A program made the position numbers and the translations under genes. A DNA stretch of 32,839 nucleotides, taken from contig CAYFPJ010000014.1 of NCBI GenBank assembly GCA_964344965.1, forward strand, positions 1 through 32,839. Reading direction: 5' to 3'. Under the pieces are notes generated by a model, which saw only the letters and a program-made list of their open reading frames with translations, was not told where the DNA came from and did no database searches. This DNA comes from UM-FILTER-37-12 sp964344965 (lineage in GTDB: Bacteria > Patescibacteriota > Patescibacteriia > Magasanikbacterales > UBA922). Position 1 is the first letter of the stretch. The number at the start of each line of letters is the position of its first letter. Below are positions 19,701-24,400 of this stretch, one piece after another.

Positions 19701-20674
19701 CTGGACCAGGATCTTCCTTTGGTATTGAAACAACCAATCAATGTAACGAATTTTGTCAAAATGGTGTCTGTGCAGGAGGTTATTCTGTAGAGTTTAATCA
19801 GGAGCCAGTTAGTGATTCTGATTCTGATGAGCATTTGGAAGCTGTGGCTCTGACCGGTGGTGACTCATTCCCATATCCTGTTTCTGACCAAATTTCTTCT
19901 GTAAAAAATGAACTGGTCATGTCTAACGCGGTGCCATCGAGTACACTTCGTGTTGTTATCAGGTGGGGTGACGAAGCGGCAGATAATGATGGTAACTATA
20001 TTGGTGGATTCTATAGTGAAGGTTTTACCACCACGAGTAAGCAGTGGATTTATACTGACGCTGCTCCTCTGCCTGGAGAAGTGGGTAATCTTTGTAGTAA
20101 AATAGAATTGTCTGACACAAAAAAAGATTTATGGAATTACGACAACGTTATAGATACTATTTTCCCAGAGTATAAGAGGTATTGGTGGCCAATAGATTGT
20201 GAACCATATGATGACATGCTTTACATTCATCCGCAAAATAATCTAAAACGTACTTATATCCAATCATTCACCATCGACACAGAAGAATTTAATTCTGAAG
20301 ATGTTGTCGGGTTCTATGTTCAGAATCTCAGTAGATCGATCGGAAGTATTGCAGACAAGACAAGTGATCTTTCTGTAGATATATATACTTACCAAGAGGG
20401 TCAAATTCCTGCTCGTTCAATCTATCTACCTTCACATACTTTTACTATTAAAGGTGCTGAAAAAACCTCCAATAATATTGGTGACTCTCAAGGACAAGAT
20501 GGGGCCAAATATTGGCATGCTTTCAATTTGATCAAACAAGATGGCGAATATCAGATTGCTCCAATTGACTTGGGAGGCACTCTTGGTGTACAGACAGATG
20601 GAGCAATCCGTACAGATCTATGTGCTCTTCAGGAGACTATTCCAGATGCAGTTCTCTCAGAAGATTGTCCTTAA
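7781..20674 (+). CDS. Giant mosaic surface protein with pilin-like N-terminal module (4297 residues)
   Basis: Signal peptide (1-36, TFA before Gln37), then the pilin-like module: helix 1 at about 57-87, loop AGGNEEKITKGK, helix 2 at about 103-126. Predicted outside, with approximate residues: Ig-like 296-410; Cys-rich 415-460; IPT/TIG-like 463-530; concanavalin/LamG-like 540-735; IPT/TIG-like 829-940, 942-1045 and 1049-1165; Big_5-like 1247-1350, 1514-1645 and 2094-2295; PsbP-like 2424-2584; YCF48/BNR-type propeller 2631-2925 with repeated TxDGGxTW. Myxococcus-type Cys-rich repeats (CGNGxxxxGEQCD) lie at 1745-1997, 3116-3365 and 3586-3895, and a thrombospondin-3-like calcium site at 3446-3485. 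The last ~400 residues are unassigned. No sortase or C-terminal membrane signal is seen, so the two helices should be the anchor. No frameshift or stop breaks 12.9 kb. ATG 7781 lacks a Shine-Dalgarno site. Adhesion or prey/host contact is inference. Confidence 0.88.
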   Translation: MSSIRNNKLWRRISIFSVMAVVFSAAYLILPVETFAQTDFGVTEVEESIDLGGGDFALVVTKIIRALLGFLGLIAVIVVLYGGFTYMTAGGNEEKITKGKKILINGLIGLTIIFFSVAIVQFIISNISKATGLSDGSTKGGPNDCIGLECDEFPICLNNYFVVKSITPNQEKTGMNNIVARVVFNQALGSSPSEVMTVTFADGSLVNDFLTFSFVPGSNNKVVEARMDKKDFGGNNYCSEDNQNTDHCFRPQNYEIEISKDLVSTDGQEIEFDEQCGFGPPETAQFEVDVVFNDTQGPIIESIDIIDSEGQVFGPENKFKAGTSYIISSNITDDHGVGYVHLNISALDDGGDFVDIYDGPLDDSSQQFDFAHSQFFSAGIIAKWKKPKKYIITVEAWDIDHNVTTETSSFILIGENCGNGDQDEGEIDVDEGGMCGEEDGGDCEENFECASGFCPAGQCIALPQITNVDPMSGAPGNWVTISGKNFGDEVGKVQFGSDEFGWIDAEIVQCSSVLEKSWSDSFVIAEVPESTVSVVQDNGLLLGGPLGEAGYVDFPLEADQFETGFVVSSWGKIHGYAQGEEQEEPRNILSIGDENQNLSVNISKDYEIELIFLNNGEEKSSKSDSLGMPYFLQDWRLITLRETHSDEDLVSWDLFMDDQIYVSLENDSGIDFSIQTDPKVRLGASFEGNKQANTSYDEFVIYSSSVLPENYFENLADLRATKNNLAYQEYILSTNPFAYWSLHLDDAIEPEPPLPNQNGGDKFATIVGYHSEFLGGIFGFDPIEINLSEVAIRIVVDIDGVEYSDSTTDDGGPKPGGDGLFTINDTELPKLCSVLVYESAEEIPVGHDAAFPGMKVELSGESFGDEQSDVNGKVKFVIKDGQNQSFPVYPKNVYDWTPVSIVSEVPEGIQASTPLVHVEVDGKDSNGIPFKVLESDLTNVTPLINEIIPEAVTPGSFVTIQGVNFGSYGYVYLANSPNAACSPGSSDCITLDTTLPDFCDNSWTDTEIIVVVDEGIDLGEYNVIVQRGDNFVSSDGVDTLDVIEGNPLPGICAISPASGPSILPADHLGLELKGINFGEVPTAYFWKKDSVTSSLDTWMAHNIQSGDDLWFVENNGENGDIITTSIPYDEYQSDYYMPLGEWPISVKSNIDGERGNSKNYFVTDCKFDDGPPKTGLQCCTEGPDVGQWRDYCAGEERTSGYLWRFTTAIFPILPHVIERCDQDIWFEENGQDYYPSPIPSIDWDDGDNMCLNATIAVRFNVGMNEDTINSDTLFVYKCGTDESTPDCTYSEDSKIAADDLDFAYEDKDEPILKIRQGDVFADPDHNFDANTWYRVVLTTGIESLPIQISSSGLEKPFPLQIDKSIKELNKDLEGDGLEVAYYYDFRTGAPDNICLLLGAYIDPYEKTVTQLGKLMSKWELNSPFYYYIEGKADKKCTMLNVGELPWEWSSEDALRATITKAPSEDYPHSRAEAEALLHSPDGVEFYSSVPTVDTPLEELFPGELEANSSTLYIALGDPYVTYFEPNCAESCPNAIILAEFSRHMSTTTYPDGFKLYKCDGPNCLKPDLVSPDKYEITDQSTQLQIVVQPLEDLADNEYYRVSLNGGFEGEGFQEVIESLKQLDPPLGDDNYLEPTTWVFKTKTSGASCDVDNVKIVPSPHIAYYIGEKVKLTATPYSAPGECSKYGQQLNKWSSDYEYDWLSQDEQVADITKFSSSFQWAPFCSSSCLPVGSNVSFSEEALSAPLCGNGEVDPGEDCDVAAEGEQVFITCSLECLRPGDSAEDESLCGNGVVDNPDSPFAIDKNAGEQCDPAHTADGKFCNDDCTKKGSSNIFNPNIPGYCGDAKIGKEELCDIALTPEAAEAEGLEVNFSQLGCSTSCLRKGTSLAEHWCLDQSTSVQESVECQNSTSVCGNGHLENGEQCDLGVGVEFDPTCSNKCLFQNLCGTNLEQCKGGDEPEDGCNADCTLAGSSLFYNQSSVCGDGVIGVGEVTACELGPGEGGAGNGKTESPVQIATAIGEAPVIDFKQETIIQSTLTYPTGEKVGEGEYTLQCGFEESEVVLEFAQDEDQYTDCVYSEDFEGEKNGLGVGDNSCCYPRPRRTAEYPAHFAGMDGSEPVCPNTYIEATFDADIDQDSLENNVYIVRGYTGFFDCVSAGQEDYTATTTAALQLAYGSDFTEPENNGFWGNLWQKIKSFFAGLFGIEVHAVTQLSDITTWCKTNVGLEGVVLPDDTEDYSEVALQLKDILDKQAVHAVVLEGGKNGVTDVNGVGLKSQDNNNESLSDVWAFETGNVVCKIKQVNVDPSSHLFNLPNISHDFVAEAESNNGQLIVPIAGVYDWSWSWEPHLSTIFNIPADGASADTFYTKLGSTDLEGSVTALGIAEITADAVPDDGGQQAVGTQFAGETLLTSMFCENPWPAVDPITGEWEPYTNEEYNFSMSYCADAGVSGNKADDLPFFDEVNISVGDEEDSLFKQLFFNSINEDAIGIQIFKNEDRLSAVDWFDQKYDGATEIEVAGYDAVRDSNNNSYYINALNVTKNNSEEVQKVYSNIYLFSINNSAQEPTRNVFAQLRDSLEFNINLTDHRYCLDKEGINPDFLLSCSEGSDFQCNQDIHTLTIQEEEVGICGIEDSAKWIKVESNTEDAINEIFFISPTKGWYVGANGLVGRTTDNGASWSVSYLPGGEFLKGVYFINPLFGWVTGQEGAFYQTVDGGETWEEVNLGGEKYTEFDGNFVYFKDNTTGWVVENGNKAYKTIDGGETWQQNELTSIVPVPIYAMDFGDGLHGVAVGNQGRVIQTDDGGDTWVHKDIGSVGVGEELHDVSFFNSIVWIVGHNGKVFRSTDSGDTWESISSGINPSDALRSVYSISGNEVWIGGLSSLLYHTTDSVQTAWDKLVSEEFINVEDIFFFGSQGWIVGSLGSMWRTGVPSLECVEDADCNFGNVCVGGVLGQYEEYTSAGCHAEKTKLFRDWERLQDVATLQNVLTPPYPELSNGTFRKNYVNSKWPSWGQFTGEMLQVNFEKSGSVVDPINDWSNCGADDLNTCWDTDSSTFMCPEDMSIYEYEYTTSSEGYTLHVPMEYLTNEDYLENDFAMFITKTDSFTIERNCQPNVAYSFATQQCGDGVISPGEECDPPGDYKISDKGHIEAEFGECTYSSEEKECATDVDCPFAIVYQDGEEFYANKSETDKVCTHNGNLLYGNVLAGNEVEVFGCNVAEDCNNVNIYGEDSIIQTFENSPEEFEILSDFFLSGDLIFGCEHVGDIGYVDDIQSRSCVGAIAADDGVGLCPSGYKATSFCSDSCQIEYSSCTPVFECGNGLVEAGEACDDGNLNGGYGQCNLTCDGLSAAFCGNGQIDVDASGNALEFCELEDKSTEGKSLALLWSNTHVFNATCDISDLGSGLASILPTLMDAKESKKLYLEVDPSIITDEEYEEFLGFGGTNFCVLSGSTDDDKDGVCFDDDNCPNDHNPDQSDIDDDGFGDVCDADSQLLDIINETVYSQLANQKNKICSDYVGYCEGNSDYICRNDADCAKIGVDSLYLDNLQTDNVSDFVNNLSSDSEDFGPCQPVLTSYATEKENTCSWDCQGYGQYCGDGYLDTSKGEQCDDGNNDKGDGCNDVCKEENVACLAQQPYYEVTESGNNTYVYVSSGDYEDPENFGGQPIPECTEDTSGKEICDAYGLSCIEVQVWLSGGPFDEILIDASELSCESDLTSIYTSDADHAYRVECAGGFSGYENAVDIEETCGNGILQSGEECDDGNNVNGDGCSACILDSGCGNGKIDQGEQCDWAIPGTYQENDCVGLGYGESCVYCSKQCQSITVDSLVFCGNGKIDYEPGGTASEVCDEQGGSVVQHTSANGDIPVSCQSFYNDEELISHQGGQLSCTENCQVFDVSSCYTCGVGPDQPTPKIALLNPMIGPESSWPSLKETSKVSLVYEDHSITNASGQSIPISTNKQILGSFTSYNNYVDPYLPLEVYSSGPGSSFGIETTNQCNEFCQNGVCAGGYSVEFNQEPVSDSDSDEHLEAVALTGGDSFPYPVSDQISSVKNELVMSNAVPSSTLRVVIRWGDEAADNDGNYIGGFYSEGFTTTSKQWIYTDAAPLPGEVGNLCSKIELSDTKKDLWNYDNVIDTIFPEYKRYWWPIDCEPYDDMLYIHPQNNLKRTYIQSFTIDTEEFNSEDVVGFYVQNLSRSIGSIADKTSDLSVDIYTYQEGQIPARSIYLPSHTFTIKGAEKTSNNIGDSQGQDGAKYWHAFNLIKQDGEYQIAPIDLGGTLGVQTDGAIRTDLCALQETIPDAVLSEDCP

Positions 20675-20699
20675 TAAATTATTCTATTATCTATGACGG

Positions 20700-20719
20700 C
20701 CTGGGTTATCTATCCCGGG
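20700..20719 (+). other. Short hairpin between the giant gene and the first TSP3 gene
   Basis: CCTGGG and CCCGGG flank an 8-nt loop (TTATCTAT) in the 64-nt gap. No T-run follows (the next bases are AAAGG), so it is not a terminator. Transcription could continue from the giant gene into the three small membrane-protein genes. It may be an mRNA stability or processing element. Confidence 0.35.
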
Positions 20720-20738
20720 AAAGGATTCACAAATACAT

Positions 20739-21179
20739 ATGAAAAAATATTTGATTATCTCTATAATTATTTTACTGCTTGGAGCAGTGGTCTTTTTCTT
20801 GTTTTTTAAAGATGGTTCAGTTGAAGAGGTGGTGGATCAAGATGTGGTGGAAATAGAGATGGAGGAAAAAGATGAGGTGCAAGATGATGGACTTCTGGAT
20901 GTGGAGGGGATTACTTTTGAGCGCAAAAAATTACCAATTGAATTTGAGAATGACAAAGATCGGGATGGAATTTTAGATGAAAAAGAAGCAGAGTTGGGTA
21001 CCAGTGATCTAGATGCCGATACTGATGGTGATGGTCTGCGTGATATTGATGAGATAAACAAGTGGGGGACAGATCCTACAAAGGTAGATACCGATGGTGA
21101 CGGATTTGCTGATGCTGTGGAATTGCTCAATGGTTATAACCCTAACGGTGAAGGTTTGTTTGTAAATTTTGTAAATTAA
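20739..21179 (+). CDS. Small membrane-anchored protein with TSP3-like calcium-binding repeats
   Basis: 146 residues. A short basic start (MKKY) and one hydrophobic helix (about 4-23) act as an uncleaved anchor or signal, giving an outward-facing tail. An acidic linker (about 26-60) follows. Three Asp-rich loops come next: NDKDRDGILDEKE at about 71-83, DADTDGDGLRDIDE at about 92-105 and VDTDGDGFADAVE at about 116-128, ending in the typical GYNPNGEG. These match bacterial thrombospondin type 3-like repeats, which bind calcium. It lies 64 nt after the giant gene and 23 nt before a second protein of the same design, so the three form a likely operon. Its role is unknown; a calcium-dependent contact with the neighbouring giant protein is a guess. 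Confidence 0.85.
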   Translation: MKKYLIISIIILLLGAVVFFLFFKDGSVEEVVDQDVVEIEMEEKDEVQDDGLLDVEGITFERKKLPIEFENDKDRDGILDEKEAELGTSDLDADTDGDGLRDIDEINKWGTDPTKVDTDGDGFADAVELLNGYNPNGEGLFVNFVN

Positions 21180-21202
21180 AATATTGATTAAGCTCATTTA
21201 GT

Positions 21203-22231
21203 ATGTTTGATGACCAACCATTATCCCCAGGAGGTGCTCCTCCTTCTAATTTGCCTGTAGGAGAGCCAGAAGACATCTTGGCCTCTGCTGATAGTATGTC
21301 ACCAACTGGGCCACAGATGGGCGTCAACTTGCAATCGTCGCCAGCAGTAGAGTCTGCACCAGCAAAATCAGTGCCAACTCAGACCTCTGGATCAGTGAAG
21401 AGTGCTCCAACAGCTCTAGGCGCTGGTGTTTTGAAACCAAAAATTGCAGAGGAATATGATGAGGATATGCTTACGGGATTGCCACCATCTAGACAGGATT
21501 TGTCAGCACCACCACCTCCAGTGAGAAGTTCTGTCCCCAAACATCCTTCGAGAGTAGATAGTGCATTACCATCTAGACAGTCTCAGGAATCATTTCCTAA
21601 CCAGGGACCATTGTCTGGTGGGATTGTGCCCACACCTCCCCACAAGAGTACACAAAAAATGTATGACTTGAAAAGCCCCTCTACCAGCAAAGGAGTCATG
21701 GGCATCTTAATATTTTTGATTTTGTTTTTGGTGCTGGGTGCTGTTTTCTATTTTGTATATGCTAATTTTATAAAATCAGATGAAGGGTTTGATAATGATC
21801 TGGATATTGTAATAGATGATACTATCGAAGATGAGTTAGGCTCTGATTCTCTAGATAGCGACAATTCTGAAGGTCTGACAGAAGAAGACATAGCTTCTGA
21901 CATCTTAGATGATCAGATATTGTTTGGTGAGCCCATAGATCGTGATGGAGATGGTCTGGATGATGACAGGGAAGCTTCTGTAGGTACTGATCCCAAGAAT
22001 TGGGACAGCGATGGAGATGAATTAAGTGATGGAGATGAGGTGATAATTTGGAAATCTGATCCACTAGATCCAGATACTGATGATGATGGTTATCTTGATG
22101 GTGCAGAAATAAAGAGCGGATACAGTCCGACTGGTCCAGGAAAATTATTTGACCTACCTCCTTCAGAAAATTCTGAAGAAGTAGAAAATCCAACTAGTAC
22201 TACAGACAACACTGTCTCTACTAGTACTTAG
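21203..22231 (+). CDS. Membrane protein with proline-rich cytoplasmic tail and TSP3-like repeats
   Basis: 342 residues. The first ~160 are rich in Pro, Ser and Ala and lack a signal peptide, so they should be cytoplasmic and disordered. They begin with MFDDQPLSPGGAPPSNLP and an acidic EPEDIL motif, a start I associate with other Patescibacteria membrane proteins (from memory, not checked). A single helix at about 165-190 crosses the membrane. An acidic linker (195-240) leads to three TSP3-like loops at about 246-300 (IDRDGDGLDDDRE, WDSDGDELSDGDE, PDTDDDGYLDGAE). The repeat block ends GYSPTGPG, matching the GYNPNGEG ending of the upstream protein. A Ser/Thr-rich tail closes it. Gaps of 23 and 21 nt to its neighbours indicate one transcript. 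The design suggests a link between a cytoplasmic partner and a calcium-binding outer domain; the partner is unknown. Confidence 0.85.
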   Translation: MFDDQPLSPGGAPPSNLPVGEPEDILASADSMSPTGPQMGVNLQSSPAVESAPAKSVPTQTSGSVKSAPTALGAGVLKPKIAEEYDEDMLTGLPPSRQDLSAPPPPVRSSVPKHPSRVDSALPSRQSQESFPNQGPLSGGIVPTPPHKSTQKMYDLKSPSTSKGVMGILIFLILFLVLGAVFYFVYANFIKSDEGFDNDLDIVIDDTIEDELGSDSLDSDNSEGLTEEDIASDILDDQILFGEPIDRDGDGLDDDREASVGTDPKNWDSDGDELSDGDEVIIWKSDPLDPDTDDDGYLDGAEIKSGYSPTGPGKLFDLPPSENSEEVENPTSTTDNTVSTST

Positions 22232-22252
22232 ATTGGAGCTACCATAATTTTT

Positions 22253-23509
22253 ATGTTTGGTAAAAAAAAGAAGAAAAAAAATATACCAAAAGAGCAATTT
22301 GGTAATGTAGATGTAATACCTGATATTTTTTATGGTGGAAAAGATCCTACTATCTATCGCAATTCTTCTTCTAGTGGATTGAAAAAAAATACTGACACCA
22401 AAATTGACACTAAAAAAGAAAAAAGTAATGATGAAAAGAGCCCCCATTCTTTTTCAGAGTTGTTTAAGAGTAAAAAATTTTTAATTGTTTCTGGTGTAAT
22501 TATTTTTTTGGTAGTGACAGCTTTGATTTCTTGGTACTATATTGATCAAGCTCTTAGGGAATCTAGGCCAACCCAAGAAGTAGATAATCCTACGCAGATT
22601 GAAGAAGAAAAAGTAGTGAGAGAAGAGGTTGTAGAACAGGAGGAAGATGCTGAAGAAGTAGTCGAAGAGGTGGAAGAGGAGACAGAGGTGGAGATAGATC
22701 CTGAGTCAGAAGACTTGGAGGTAGAAAAAGAAGAAGTGGGAGAGGTGGATCAAGAAATAAGCACTGTAACTCCCATGGTGTTTCCAGATGTTATTTTGGT
22801 TGATGGTCCTGACATAGATGGAGATAAGTTGACCGATCTGGAGGAAGAATTATATGGATCTGATAGTGGTGTCTGGGATACAGACAAAGACGGATATTAT
22901 GATGGTCAGGAAGTGTTCAATCTTTATAATCCTGGCGGCAATGCTCCTGTAAAATTGATTGATTCTGGATTTGTAAATGAATATATAAATCCTTTTTGGC
23001 AGTATCGTTTATACAGCCCTATTGCCTGGGATGTGGGAGGGGTAGATCCAGAGCAAAAACAAGTATTGTTCAGCTCAATCGGTGGTGATTATATAGAGGT
23101 GAGAGTTGCCCAAAAAGAAGTAAGTCAGTCATTTCCACAATGGTTTGCTGAAAATTCTAAAGATCAATTGTTCCAGGAGTTGGTTCAGTTCTCCAACGGG
23201 TTTGAAGAAGATGGTTATCGAAGGACAGATCATCTTGTCGCCTATTTTCCTAGACAAAAAGCGGTCTACATACTTATTTACCATCCTGGTTTAGGTGATT
23301 CTATTGATTATCGTCAGACAATGCAAATGATGGTAGAGAGTTTCAGGCCAAGCAAGACTAACGTCCAAATACCAGAACAGCCAGTAATCCCAAAGCCGCC
23401 AGAAGTTGAAAATTCTGATAGTGAAAATATATCTGGAGAAATAGAGGAGGGGGTGGAAGGTGAATTTTCAGACGAAGTTGTAACTTCTACTGCCACTAGC
23501 ACCTCATAA
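22253..23509 (+). CDS. Membrane protein with acidic stalk, TSP3-like repeat and PsbP-like domain
   Basis: 418 residues. A basic cytoplasmic start (MFGKKKKKKN) is followed by a polar stretch and one membrane helix at about 76-97. A very acidic low-complexity stalk (about 115-170, mostly Glu, Val and Asp) may form an extended or coiled spacer outside. Two TSP3-like loops (PDIDGDKLTDLEEE and WDTDKDGYYDGQE) occupy about 187-221. Residues about 235-362 (from FVNEYINPFWQYRLYSPIAWDV) look like a PsbP/Mog1-type alpha-beta domain, similar in layout to residues 2424-2584 of the giant protein. A Glu/Ser/Thr-rich tail ends it. The 8-A run in codons 4-8 is slippage-prone. It is the third of three consecutive TSP3 genes and lies 6 nt before ybeY, so expression is coupled to the housekeeping genes that follow. 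Confidence 0.83.
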   Translation: MFGKKKKKKNIPKEQFGNVDVIPDIFYGGKDPTIYRNSSSSGLKKNTDTKIDTKKEKSNDEKSPHSFSELFKSKKFLIVSGVIIFLVVTALISWYYIDQALRESRPTQEVDNPTQIEEEKVVREEVVEQEEDAEEVVEEVEEETEVEIDPESEDLEVEKEEVGEVDQEISTVTPMVFPDVILVDGPDIDGDKLTDLEEELYGSDSGVWDTDKDGYYDGQEVFNLYNPGGNAPVKLIDSGFVNEYINPFWQYRLYSPIAWDVGGVDPEQKQVLFSSIGGDYIEVRVAQKEVSQSFPQWFAENSKDQLFQELVQFSNGFEEDGYRRTDHLVAYFPRQKAVYILIYHPGLGDSIDYRQTMQMMVESFRPSKTNVQIPEQPVIPKPPEVENSDSENISGEIEEGVEGEFSDEVVTSTATSTS

Positions 23510-23515
23510 TCAGAT

Positions 23516-23962
23516 ATGCCTTCTACTATATACAAAACTGTCAAAAAAATTGGCATATCACAAAAAAAGGTATCTGACTGTGTAGATTTTGTTTTAAAAA
23601 AAATAAAAAAAAATAAAAAAGATGTTAGTGTACACATAGTAGGAGAGAAAAAGATAAAAAGTTTGAATTTGTTTTTTCGTGGCATAGATGGTCCTACTGA
23701 TGTACTTTCTTTTTCCACTTTAGATGGTGAGGATTTTTTCCCATCTGATGATTTGGGGGATATATTTATCTGTCTTCCTTATATAATAAGACAAGCTAAA
23801 GACAATAACGTGACAGTGGAAGAAGAGTTTTTCAGAATATTGATTCACGGAATTTTGCATCTTTCTGGCTACGATCATCACACAAAAAAAGAAGCAGAAG
23901 AGATGTTTCCTTTGCAAGAAGATATGTTAAATAATTTTTTGATAAAAAACAGAGTGAGATAA
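23516..23962 (+). CDS. ybeY: Endoribonuclease YbeY
   Basis: Zinc-dependent single-strand endoribonuclease involved in 16S rRNA 3' end maturation and ribosome quality control. The 148-residue protein carries the metal site HGILHLSGYDHH (His111, His115, His121) and the conserved FFRGIDGPTDVLSF box with Arg55. The family's length is about 150, so it is complete. A lysine run at about 28-35 is encoded by A-tracts (23597-23618) that could cause slippage. ATG 23516 lies 6 nt after the previous gene, and dgkA begins 1 nt after its stop, so it is mid-operon. In many bacteria ybeY sits beside dgkA, which supports both calls. Confidence 0.95.
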   Translation: MPSTIYKTVKKIGISQKKVSDCVDFVLKKIKKNKKDVSVHIVGEKKIKSLNLFFRGIDGPTDVLSFSTLDGEDFFPSDDLGDIFICLPYIIRQAKDNNVTVEEEFFRILIHGILHLSGYDHHTKKEAEEMFPLQEDMLNNFLIKNRVR

Positions 23963-23963
23963 T

Positions 23964-24329
23964 ATGACCTCCATAAGAAAATTATTCAAAAGTTTTAAAT
24001 ATGCTTTCAAAGGAACTGCTTATGTATTTCGTAATGAGCAGAATTTTAGGATTCAAATTGTTATCAGCATTGTAGTTCTTCTGGCCATGATTGTTTTTGA
24101 GTTAAAAAGGTCTGAGGTGGTTGTGATTTCTTTGGTAATCTTCCTTGTGTTGATTTTGGAAATATTAAATAGTGCTTTGGAGAAATTTGTGGATATTATA
24201 AAACCTCGTTTGCATATACAGGCAGAGGTGGTCAAGGACATAATGGCAGCTATGGTGTTTTTCGCCTCAGTTGGAGCTGTCACAATTGGGATTATAATTT
24301 TTTGGCCATATGTTGCCAGTCTATTTTGA
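23964..24329 (+). CDS. dgkA: Diacylglycerol kinase / undecaprenol kinase
   Basis: Small integral membrane kinase that phosphorylates a lipid alcohol (diacylglycerol or undecaprenol) with ATP; in Gram-positive relatives the substrate is undecaprenol, feeding the carrier for wall and surface glycan synthesis. At 121 residues it has the family's length and three hydrophobic helices (about 31-48, 52-69 and 96-117). Conserved residues are visible: RNEQNFRIQ at 23-31, EILNSALEKFVD at 66-77 (catalytic Glu66 to Glu73 region) and EVVKDIMAA at 88-96. It starts one base after the ybeY stop. The substrate cannot be decided from sequence alone. Confidence 0.93.
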   Translation: MTSIRKLFKSFKYAFKGTAYVFRNEQNFRIQIVISIVVLLAMIVFELKRSEVVVISLVIFLVLILEILNSALEKFVDIIKPRLHIQAEVVKDIMAAMVFFASVGAVTIGIIIFWPYVASLF

Positions 24330-24341
24330 AGTATTTACTTC
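24328..24341. promoter_or_regulatory. Short perfect palindrome at the dgkA stop
   Basis: GAAGTA-TT-TACTTC overlaps the last bases of the dgkA stop codon and lies 11 nt upstream of the predicted ftsA -35 box. It could be an operator or a small RNA hairpin. At 14 nt in AT-rich DNA it may also be chance. Confidence 0.3.
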
Positions 24342-24351
24342 ATTCGTGTAT

Positions 24352-24380
24352 TTGATTATATTTTAGATAAATTGTAAAAT
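24352..24380 (+). promoter_or_regulatory. Promoter for ftsA
   Basis: TTGATT (24352-24357) and TAAAAT (24375-24380) have a 17-nt spacer. The start near 24387 would leave a leader of about 14 nt before ATG 24401, much like lepB. The TTG at 24386 would lie at the transcript end and is therefore unlikely as the start codon. Confidence 0.6.
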
Positions 24381-24400
24381 TAAGATTGTTTCACAAAGAT

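Noticed and set aside
20940..22120. Repeated GATGGTGATGG-like DNA in the TSP3 genes, considered as a tandem DNA repeat or CRISPR
   Set aside because: The similarity follows the Asp-Gly calcium-loop codons, spacing is set by the protein repeat, and there are no unique spacers between identical repeats.
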